Below, one piece after another: positions 58,201-61,490 of a stretch of DNA of 64,000 nt. The DNA comes from Anarhynchus alexandrinus (Eukaryota; Chordata; Aves; Charadriiformes; Charadriidae). The stretch covers positions 2,509,403-2,573,402 of the forward strand of contig VUYV01000069.1 in the NCBI GenBank assembly GCA_008711295.1, written 5' to 3'. Numbering within the stretch: the first letter of the stretch is position 1; each line of letters begins with the position of its first letter. Position numbers and translations under genes: made by a program. Below the pieces are notes generated by a model. That model ran no database searches, was not told the origin of the DNA, and was given only the letters and a program-made list of their open reading frames with translations.

Positions 58201-58452
58201 TGAATACAGCAAAAGATAAACCTTTCCAAAGCAATTTTGTACTCTTCAAATAATGCCACAGATGATTTACAACTGAAAAAGTGTATTAAAATTCACGACA
58301 GCAAGGAAAAACATACAACAAAGATACCTTTAAAATTTGACCACTGCTGTCCACGACGTGCATTGTCACTTCCACATTTCTGGCCACACTTTTCCCTCCT
58401 TTCTCAAATTCTCCTCTTTCTACAGTGATATATAAATCATTCCTCATTTCAC
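1179..58452 (-). CDS. DOCK4: DOCK4, internal part of the gene (22 exons, DHR-1 to start of DHR-2)
   Basis: DOCK4 is a large cytoplasmic guanine nucleotide exchange factor that activates Rap1 and Rac1 and works with ELMO proteins at the cell cortex in migration, adhesion and neurite growth (family knowledge). The window carries 22 exons that join in frame into 797 codons, roughly residues 400-1190 of a protein near 1970 residues. Codons 1-184 are the DHR-1/C2 domain, codons 185 to about 775 the helical ARM-like region, and the last 20 codons enter DHR-2. Diagnostic stretches such as [44 protein letters not shown] and [17 protein letters not shown] fit DOCK4 better than its paralogue DOCK3. Every exon has AG and GT boundaries and matching phase. 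There are no stops or frameshifts, so the gene looks functional. It is incomplete at both ends: the SH3 end is beyond 64000, and DHR-2 and the proline-rich tail are before position 1. Recognition is from memory of the family. Confidence 0.97.
1240..2997 (-). other. DOCK4 intron, 1.76 kb
   Basis: Holds an AT-rich low-complexity patch (AATATAAATATAA type) at about 1912-1952. Several short open frames between 1400 and 1750 have no recognisable protein and lie in a slightly GC-richer stretch. No repeat family was recognised. Confidence 0.8.
2998..3093 (-). CDS. DOCK4: DOCK4 window exon 20/21 (after the microexon, before DHR-2)
   Basis: 96 bases, one leading base, codons 746-776, and two bases of codon 777. 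It encodes [18 protein letters not shown] and ends MERLLDY. The acceptor has a strong T run (TTTTTTTTTTCAG) and the donor is GTGAGT. The strong acceptor compared with the weak microexon acceptor favours skipping when no activator is present. It is exon 21 if the microexon is counted. Confidence 0.97.
3094..3258 (-). other. Short DOCK4 intron (165 bases) after the microexon
   Basis: A small intron joining the microexon donor to the strong acceptor at 3094. No GCATG (RBFOX) motif was seen in it. It holds TGCAAA and TGTGC motifs close to the microexon donor. Confidence 0.85.
3259..3285 (-). CDS. DOCK4: DOCK4 27-base microexon, probable cassette
   Basis: 27 bases between an AG (coding strand GGACTAG) and a GTAAGA donor. 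Joined to exon 19 and exon 20 it gives Ile followed by IPLFGPYP and a Ser split across the next junction. The result [19 protein letters not shown] matches the DOCK3 arrangement, where LFGPYPSLL is present. Skipping it gives FNS-I-LLKKIE in the same frame. The size and phase (one base, eight codons, two bases) make it a perfect optional nine-residue insert, just before DHR-2. I read the exon directly. That it is alternatively used is inference, supported by the weak 3' splice site and by a vague memory of DOCK4 isoforms differing here. Confidence 0.88.
   Translation of the reverse strand, partial: NSTFWSLS
3286..3330 (-). promoter_or_regulatory. Microexon 3' splice region with TGC near the acceptor
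   Basis: On the coding strand the last bases of the intron read AATGCTTCCTGGACTAG. The pyrimidine tract is short and broken by GGA. A TGC lies about 13-15 bases before the exon, and a CTAAT branch-point candidate lies some 40 bases upstream. SRRM4 (nSR100), the neuronal microexon factor, is known to use UGC motifs in this position, so neural inclusion is a reasonable inference. Confidence 0.4.
5209..5294. repeat. G/T-rich low-complexity tract (A/C-rich in the DOCK4 transcript)
   Basis: Runs of T broken by GG, GTTT and TGTT units, including four consecutive GTTT-type units near 5271-5285. In the DOCK4 pre-mRNA it reads as CAAA and CCC repeats. Such CA-rich RNA can bind hnRNP L, but no function is shown here. 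Confidence 0.85.
8641..8726 (-). CDS. DOCK4: DOCK4 window exon 19 (upstream partner of the microexon)
   Basis: 86 bases, codons 708-735 plus two bases (AT) of codon 736. It encodes [18 protein letters not shown] and ends ETYRELFNS. The acceptor is ATGTTGCAG and the donor GTGAGT. Its last two bases AT can be completed by A (microexon) or T (exon 20); both give Ile, so either splice keeps the frame. Confidence 0.96.
8727..10278 (-). other. DOCK4 intron, 1.55 kb
   Basis: Contains a T/G low-complexity tract at 8909-8955. A GC-richer stretch from about 9700 to 10200 has no recognised repeat or coding signal. Confidence 0.8.
8909..8955. repeat. T/G low-complexity tract
   Basis: GTTTGTGGGGTTTT followed by T7, GGTGGTGTG and T10-C-T5. 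The composition resembles the tract at 5209-5294. Confidence 0.75.
10279..10427 (-). CDS. DOCK4: DOCK4 window exon 18 (helical region)
   Basis: 149 bases, finishing codon 658 (Gly) then codons 659-707. It encodes [33 protein letters not shown] and [16 protein letters not shown]. The acceptor is CATTCTAG. The donor GTACTG lacks G at +5 and is weak; reading through it adds 11 codons before a stop. Confidence 0.97.
10428..12586 (-). other. DOCK4 intron, 2.16 kb
   Basis: Unremarkable AT-rich intron. Small open frames at 11133-11481 on the minus strand have no recognisable domain. Nothing else seen. Confidence 0.8.
12587..12645 (-). CDS. DOCK4: DOCK4 window exon 17 (helical region)
   Basis: 59 bases, finishing codon 638 (Lys), codons 639-657, and one base of codon 658. 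It encodes [19 protein letters not shown], a very conserved DOCK-B helix. The acceptor is ACATTGCAG and the donor GTAAGT. It is the smallest exon apart from the microexon. Confidence 0.96.
12646..13280 (-). other. DOCK4 intron, 635 bases
   Basis: Nothing recognisable beyond the splice sites. Confidence 0.8.
13281..13381 (-). CDS. DOCK4: DOCK4 window exon 16 (helical region)
   Basis: 101 bases, codons 605-637 plus two bases of codon 638. It encodes [18 protein letters not shown] and ends with the basic run PSKKKKVLE. The acceptor is TTCTTGTAG and the donor GTAAGT. The upstream intron holds a reverse-oriented CR1 fragment about 250 bases away. Confidence 0.97.
13382..14878 (-). other. DOCK4 intron, 1.5 kb, with CR1 fragment
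   Basis: Carries the reverse-oriented CR1 fragment at 13627-13981. The remainder, from about 13990 to 14878, shows no recognised feature except A-rich low complexity around 14660-14700. Confidence 0.8.
13627..13981 (-). mobile_element. CR1 LINE fragment, C-terminal end of the reverse-transcriptase ORF
   Basis: The CR1 sense strand is minus, the same as DOCK4. Reading from 13981 down it encodes the end of CR1 ORF2, with recognisable [24 protein letters not shown] and [18 protein letters not shown]. It is truncated at the 5' end, as CR1 copies usually are. It also stops after the CTTGCCCATGG segment and lacks the usual last part of the 3'UTR with the ATTCTATG tail. A frame of about 89 codons survives by chance; it is not a host gene. 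Confidence 0.93.
14879..14954 (-). CDS. DOCK4: DOCK4 window exon 15 (helical region)
   Basis: 76 bases, finishing codon 579 (Asn) then codons 580-604. It encodes [17 protein letters not shown] and ends LNENFDYK. The acceptor is CTTCCCAG and the donor GTAGAG. Confidence 0.96.
16537..16557. repeat. Inverted repeat, 8-base arms
   Basis: GCTGTACA, five-base spacer GTGTG, TGTACAGC. Perfect arms, no known function. Confidence 0.6.
18035..18110. repeat. Tandem duplication of a 38-base unit
   Basis: Two adjacent copies, 18035-18072 and 18073-18110. Each begins CGTTGTTAGCAACA and ends TACATAAAAGCAAGAA. They differ at only two bases (ATTTT versus ACTGT in the middle), so the duplication is recent. 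Confidence 0.95.
20406..20429. repeat. Perfect 10-base inverted repeat, 4-base loop
   Basis: Arms TTCCTTTCAC and GTGAAAGGAA around ACAA. A good DNA or RNA hairpin inside an intron; no further evidence of function. Confidence 0.65.
22352..22446 (-). CDS. DOCK4: DOCK4 window exon 14 (helical region)
   Basis: 95 bases, codons 548-578 plus two bases of codon 579. It encodes [18 protein letters not shown], then [13 protein letters not shown]. The acceptor follows a run of 15 T on the coding strand, ending CCAAAG. The donor is GTAAGG. The intron upstream is 7.7 kb and carries a CR1 element; the intron downstream is 7.4 kb. Confidence 0.97.
24366..25306 (+). mobile_element. CR1 LINE, 5'-truncated, reverse transcriptase and 3' end
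   Basis: Antisense to DOCK4. From about 24370 to 24815 an uninterrupted frame encodes the CR1 reverse transcriptase: [38 protein letters not shown], the catalytic FADD in SKFADDTKL, and [11 protein letters not shown]. After an N gap (24816-25130) the end of ORF2 follows ([15 protein letters not shown]), then a 3'UTR ending in TTCTATGATTCTATAATTC. The last part of the frame is shifted at an A8 run near 25182. The upstream half of ORF2 and ORF1 are missing, so the copy cannot move. The clean frame suggests a relatively young insertion. Confidence 0.96.
24816..25130. other. Assembly gap (315 N)
   Basis: Unsequenced run inside the CR1. The missing CR1 segment between the flanks would normally be several hundred bases, more than 315, so the gap size may be only an estimate or the copy may carry a deletion. 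Confidence 0.99.
30125..30223 (-). CDS. DOCK4: DOCK4 window exon 13 (helical region)
   Basis: 99 bases, codons 515-547 (phase 0 at both ends). It encodes [18 protein letters not shown], then [15 protein letters not shown]. The acceptor is CTGAATAG and the donor GTAAGT. Exons 12 and 13 are both symmetric. Confidence 0.96.
30224..34713 (-). other. DOCK4 intron, 4.5 kb
   Basis: AT-rich. Small overlapping open frames around 30820-31299 on both strands have no recognised family. Nothing else identified. Confidence 0.75.
34714..34848 (-). CDS. DOCK4: DOCK4 window exon 12 (helical region)
   Basis: 135 bases, codons 470-514 (phase 0 at both ends). It encodes [32 protein letters not shown] and ends LQFQDVT. 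The acceptor is TTATTTAAG, with few pyrimidines, and the donor GTAAGT. Confidence 0.97.
34849..37024 (-). other. DOCK4 intron, 2.2 kb
   Basis: Contains a 13-T run near 35727. A plus-strand open frame at 36597-37118 runs over the antisense of the next exon and is considered chance. Nothing else recognised. Confidence 0.75.
37025..37152 (-). CDS. DOCK4: DOCK4 window exon 11 (helical region)
   Basis: 128 bases, finishing codon 427 (Asp) then codons 428-469. It encodes [33 protein letters not shown] and ends CLIKKNSS. The acceptor is TTTTTTCCAG and the donor GTAAGT. It is flanked upstream by a 7.0 kb intron. Confidence 0.97.
37252..37306. repeat. Imperfect tandem duplication around TGATAAGCAGAAGCTT
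   Basis: TGATAAGCAGAAGCTT occurs at 37252-37267 and 37291-37306. Flanking bases (AACA before, TTGCTT after) also match with small indels, so this is a local duplication with a 39-base period. It lies about 100 bases upstream of the acceptor of exon 11. Confidence 0.75.
40889..40913. repeat. AT-rich perfect inverted repeat, 11-base arms
   Basis: AGATATCATAT, loop ACC, ATATGATATCT, inside a TATA-rich patch from about 40868. Likely a simple-sequence derivative. Confidence 0.7.
44174..44366 (-). CDS. DOCK4: DOCK4 window exon 10 (helical region)
   Basis: 193 bases, codons 363-426 plus one base of codon 427. It encodes [35 protein letters not shown] and ends HLYTNP. The donor is GTAAGG. It is the longest coding exon in the window and one of the easiest to recognise as DOCK4. 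Confidence 0.97.
44367..45825 (-). other. DOCK4 intron, 1.46 kb
   Basis: Nothing recognised apart from AT-rich low complexity near 45570-45610. Confidence 0.8.
45826..45996 (-). CDS. DOCK4: DOCK4 window exon 9 (helical region)
   Basis: 171 bases, codons 306-362 (phase 0 at both ends). It encodes [32 protein letters not shown] and ends SALSQLQ. The acceptor is CATTTGTAG and the donor GTAAGT. Symmetric phase means its loss would not shift the frame. Confidence 0.97.
45997..47038 (-). other. DOCK4 intron, 1.04 kb
   Basis: Contains an A12 run at about 46400-46411 and a possible ancient interspersed repeat at about 46525-46600 (see findings). A 62-codon plus-strand frame at 46698-46886 has no recognised relative. 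Confidence 0.75.
47039..47120 (-). CDS. DOCK4: DOCK4 window exon 8 (helical region)
   Basis: 82 bases, finishing codon 278 (Arg) then codons 279-305. It encodes [17 protein letters not shown] and ends HEHIQEVLK. The donor is GTAATA, which lacks the usual G at +5. The residues [13 protein letters not shown] differ somewhat from my memory of the mammalian protein, as expected for a variable helix linker. Confidence 0.95.
47121..47841 (-). other. DOCK4 intron, 721 bases
   Basis: Nothing recognised beyond splice sites. Confidence 0.8.
47842..47942 (-). CDS. DOCK4: DOCK4 window exon 7 (helical region)
   Basis: 101 bases, codons 245-277 plus two bases of codon 278. It encodes [17 protein letters not shown], then [16 protein letters not shown]. 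The sequence is strongly conserved across DOCK3/DOCK4. The acceptor lies after a short intron with a long U run and the donor is GTGAAG. Confidence 0.97.
47943..48037 (-). other. Very short DOCK4 intron (95 bases) with A-run/T-run palindrome
   Basis: Donor GTAAGT at 48037 and acceptor AG at 47943. Plus-strand positions 47964-47990 read A11, GC, T14. In the RNA the pyrimidine tract (U11) can pair with the upstream A run. The branch-point candidate is CTTAAC (plus-strand 48009-48014). Confidence 0.9.
48038..48121 (-). CDS. DOCK4: DOCK4 window exon 6 (helical region)
   Basis: 84 bases, exactly codons 217-244 (phase 0 at both ends). It encodes [16 protein letters not shown] and [12 protein letters not shown]. 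The acceptor is CTCCAATCAG and the donor a perfect GTAAGT. The exon is symmetric, so skipping would keep the frame. It sits between introns of 105 and 95 bases. Confidence 0.96.
48122..48226 (-). other. Short DOCK4 intron (105 bases)
   Basis: Separates window exons 5 and 6. Donor GTATAT and acceptor CCAATCAG. It contains no repeat. Confidence 0.9.
48227..48324 (-). CDS. DOCK4: DOCK4 window exon 5 (helical region)
   Basis: 98 bases, finishing codon 184 (Gly) then codons 185-216. It encodes [15 protein letters not shown], then [14 protein letters not shown]. This is the first exon of the ARM-like helical scaffold after DHR-1. The donor is GTATAT, rather weak, and is followed by an intron of only 105 bases. 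Confidence 0.96.
48325..54130 (-). other. DOCK4 intron, 5.8 kb
   Basis: Contains a degraded CR1-like segment near 49190-49440 and AAT-type repeats at about 49537-49550. The rest is AT-rich without recognised features. Confidence 0.75.
49190..49440 (-). mobile_element. Probable very old CR1-like LINE remnant
   Basis: On the minus strand, near 49240, the sequence reads ATGAAATTTGCTGCTAATAC. This resembles the CR1 reverse-transcriptase active-site region, where FADDT would have decayed to FAANT, and the upstream GAGAGCCTG matches the usual acidic segment before it. The frame is broken on both sides. The match is from pattern memory only. Confidence 0.4.
54131..54287 (-). CDS. DOCK4: DOCK4 window exon 4 (end of DHR-1)
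   Basis: 157 bases, codons 132-183 plus one base of codon 184. It begins CEENTNLQD, contains [16 protein letters not shown] and [19 protein letters not shown], and closes the C2-like domain. The acceptor is TTTTTTCACAG and the donor GTAGGA. A Trp occupies the position after SF where I recall Cys in the human protein. Confidence 0.96.
54288..54964 (-). other. DOCK4 intron, 677 bases
   Basis: Nothing recognised beyond splice sites. Confidence 0.8.
54965..55071 (-). CDS. DOCK4: DOCK4 window exon 3 (DHR-1)
   Basis: 107 bases, finishing codon 96 (Thr) then codons 97-131. It encodes [16 protein letters not shown] followed by [15 protein letters not shown]. The lysine-rich beginning is part of the basic surface expected on DHR-1. 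The donor is GTAATT. This segment is the clearest discriminator of DOCK4 from DOCK3. Confidence 0.97.
55072..56664 (-). other. DOCK4 intron, 1.6 kb
   Basis: Ordinary AT-rich intron. No repeat or exon recognised. Confidence 0.8.
56665..56827 (-). CDS. DOCK4: DOCK4 window exon 2 (middle of DHR-1)
   Basis: 163 bases, codons 42-95 plus one base of codon 96. It encodes [31 protein letters not shown] and FRHCS, the central strands of the C2-like DHR-1 domain. The acceptor is ATTGAAG-side AG and the donor GTAAGC. One oddity is Cys at codon 89 (plus-strand 56684-56686), where DOCK relatives have Phe in the motif RFEFRH; this is reported as a finding. Confidence 0.97.
56828..58327 (-). other. DOCK4 intron, 1.5 kb, with microsatellite
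   Basis: Contains the TA/CA microsatellite at 57500-57632. The stretch 57070-57480 is less AT-rich and carries a long minus-strand open frame continuing into the microsatellite. No family was recognised, and a solo LTR cannot be excluded. Confidence 0.7.
57500..57632. repeat. Compound TA/CA microsatellite
   Basis: ATATACACACACGTATATAT-like core at about 57521-57565, then CATACATACAT and a second CA run (ACACACACACA) at about 57620-57632. It is a simple repeat, probably length-polymorphic. Confidence 0.9.
58328..58452 (-). CDS. DOCK4: DOCK4 window exon 1 (start of DHR-1/C2)
   Basis: 125 bases, two leading bases plus codons 1-41. It encodes [15 protein letters not shown] and ends GQILK, the opening beta strands of the DHR-1 domain, a C2-type fold that in DOCK proteins binds phosphoinositides. 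The acceptor follows a TATATAG run and the donor is GTATCT. The preceding residues of the domain (expected to end in ...MPG) are not found up to 64000, so the upstream intron is longer than 5.5 kb. Confidence 0.96.
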
Positions 58453-60247
58453 CTATATAAAAACCAAACCAAACACAAAGTATGCAAAAGTCAGTTCAAC
58501 TTGCTTACTTTTTGCTTTTAGTACCTCAGTAGACTTCTCTTCCAAACAAAGGATAGTATCACACCCACAATGTATCAGTAGTTTGGGATTTTAAGTAATA
58601 ACAATTCTTTTCATAAACCAAGAAAACCAACAAAGCTTCCTCTCTAAAAAGCCAACAGATTATCTGCCGTACTGAACCAATTCTAGGGGCTTTTACTTGG
58701 CTGTTAGCTCTTTTTGGTCTTTACAGTGGCATCTCCAGCTAGACCGGAGCTGGTGTCTAGCTTCATCTCATTTAATTGCTCTTTTAAACTAAGGCAATAT
58801 TAATGTTTGGGGTTTTTTTTTTGTCATTTGTAGTCTTTACATTTCTCTGTTTAATGTCTCCTTGAGGAACTGATTACAACTTTTTTACACTTAATCGCAA
58901 AAGAAAGTGTACTACTTGGAAGAAGCAAAACCCAAGAGGTTGGTGTTCTTTCCATTAGAAGGGCAGGCTTCCCAGATTGCTAGCATTCAAATCTGTCTTT
59001 CTGATCTAAAAGATCTCAACATATTTTACATTGAAAGGGTGTTCTGAAGTTTTCTAGCAAAAAGTTAGCTTAGTTAGCTTATTTTTTGCTTGTTGGAAAG
59101 GCTTCTGAGAAATTTAAATCTTCATCAACACATTCAAACTACAAATCCAATACAGGCACTACCTGTGTTACACAGTATGTATGAGTTATTAAATACTGCT
59201 AGCATGTTTAAATTCAAATTCTTTGCACGTTTGTACATTAACATGCTAAGTATTCTGTCAGATGGTAACCAGATCTTCTGGATGAGATCAATGATAATTT
59301 TATTTTCATTTCAATTGATACAGACTCCAAAATTTATCATTGATGAAAGGAAGAAAGATTGTTTGGCAGTTGGGAAGGGGGGGCGGGGGGAGAAGCAGTA
59401 CTGGTGGTGACTGGAGTGGCATGGCAGGGAAGCCCCCGTTCTGTTTTAAGATGCCACACTGTTTTCTAAAAAGTGTAAACTAAACTAGCTGTGTACAAAT
59501 ATTACTAGAAATACTTGGAAGCAATTGGACTTTCCTTGTGAAACACTAGAAAAGTGAAGGAGGAACAGCATCATAATGGGGAACATCTAAAATTCTAATT
59601 TCTAAGTAGGAAAAGAAATTGAGATTATATGCTTTCATCTAGTGAAATGTGAGTTTAGCATAATGGGAATATCCTCTTTTAATGAAGCATACTTTCACTG
59701 AGCACAGGTGAAAAGAAATCAAGTATGACAGTTTTTTGTATTTATAGGTGTACCGCTTGGAAGTCAAACATGAGATGGATACCTGTACTGTGGGTAAAAT
59801 TAATTAAAAGATATGCAACTGATAAATAATCAGTGCATCTTCAATTTCTGGCTTCATTTTAATGTGCAAGCAGAATTTGACCCGCTTGAACTTTCCAGGA
59901 TTCTCTCGGTTCACATTTCTTGCATTAATTTTACCACATGCAGCTCTCCAGTGATTTTTAAATACCAGAAAAGATGATCTTGCTACAGTCTTCTAATATT
60001 TTTATAACATTATTACATCACTGTATGAAAAATAATTAAATGACTCCTCCAAAACACAATCTAAACCATTGCCAAATGGAAGAAAACAAAAGGCAAAAGA
60101 GGAAAGTGCTATATTATCAAGTCCACAAGAACCATGCCCATAAAACAAAAAAAGGGGAAAAATCTGCTATTGTATTACCTTATTACCAATTATCTTCTGC
60201 AACACCTATGGACAGAAGCTAGAGTGCAGCTATACAGAATGAACAGA

Positions 60248-60775
60248 AACAAATACCAGGACCAGATGGTATTCACTTAAGAGTTTTGTGTGAAGTCAAG
60301 GATGAAAGAGCTGAATAAGCGTGTGCAATCATTGAATCAATCTCTCGTTCCTGGTGGAAACCAGGTTCAAAATAAGCAAAAGGTGGTGGTTATGCAGGTA
60401 ATGGACAGCAAGATTTGTAAAAAAAACCCCAAACAACAAAATCCACAAAAGCAATCCCAAAATAAAAACCCCAAAATCAAACACAAAGCAAAACTTTTCC
60501 CAAGAATGCTGTGAATGTGAGAAACGTATAAGGGTTCAAGGAAAGAATGGAGAAGTCGTGGAAGGAAGATCCACTAAAGGATATGAAACAGATGATCACA
60601 AGCAGCTCAGGAAATCCCTTGAGCTGAAAATAGCTGGAGGCTGGGAGAGCATCAGGGAGGTAATTACCATACATGCATATATGCATGCTCAGTTCTTGCT
60701 CTTCCTTAGGTGTCTGTTTACAACATTCGGCTAGATGGGCCCTTGATCTGAATCAGTAAAGCTGTTCCTATGTTT
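60248..60775 (+). mobile_element. Ancient CR1-type LINE (old amniote family), internally deleted
   Basis: The start (60248-60330) matches the region of old CR1 families encoding a GPDGIHPRVLKEL-like motif, here GPDGIHLRVL. From about 60540 the 3' end follows: GAGAAGTCGTGGAAGGAAG, later GGCTAGATGGGCCCTTGATC, and a terminal GTTCCTATGTTTA. This is the older CR1 3' end known from turtles and crocodiles, not the ATTCTATG tail of young avian CR1. The middle of the element is missing and an A/C-rich tract (60418-60486) occupies part of it. Confidence 0.8.
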
Positions 60776-61297
60776 ATTCAGGTCAGAAAATTACCCTTAA
60801 AAATTACTAGATTCTGATTATTTTCACATTGCAGTAATATTTTATGATGAAAGTTTTAGAAGCTAGTACAGTATGGTTACTAAAAAGCATGCAATATGTT
60901 GAGTCCTTGCTTAGCATACGCTCATACTAGGATCGGTTCTAGTTAGTGCTGGCAGTCGGTCACTTTCAAGAGTCTTACATTCAGAAAAAATGACAACACA
61001 CAATAATCAAAATGAGAAGCTTTGATATATAACTGATTTTAGCATGCAACTTGTAGTTGCAGCATTTTCTCTTTAAAATTAACTTGAATTCTACATGCAT
61101 TTGTGCTACATTCAATCATTATTTTTATTTATTAGCAAGGAATTATTGCAATTTTCCATGGGGTCTTCACAGAAACATAATCAAACAACCATTTCCACTG
61201 CAAATTTCACTACCTAGCCCAGATGAAACTCAGTGAAAACCATATTTTTTTCCTTTTTAAACAGAGTAAAATGTACAGGATTTAAATGAAAATGACT

Positions 61298-61490
61298 GTG
61301 GAAGAGGTTGCCCAGAGAAGTTGTGGATGCCCTATCATTGGAAGTGTTCAAGGCCAGGTTGGATATGGCTTTGACCAACCTGATCTAGTTAAAGATGTGC
61401 CTGCCCATGGTGGGGCAGGGATGATGATCATGATCTTTCAAGTTTATATTTAAAGGTACCTTTCAACCCAAACCGTTCTATGCTTCTATG
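61298..61490 (+). mobile_element. CR1 LINE 3' end
   Basis: Begins GGAAGAGGTTGCCCAGAGAAG, continues with GTGTTCAAGGCCAGGTTGGA and CCTGCCCATGGTGGGGCAGG, and ends TTCAACCCAAACCGTTCTATGCTTCTATG-like. It is a severely 5'-truncated copy of the avian type, about 190 bases, carrying the end of ORF2 and the full 3'UTR. Confidence 0.95.
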
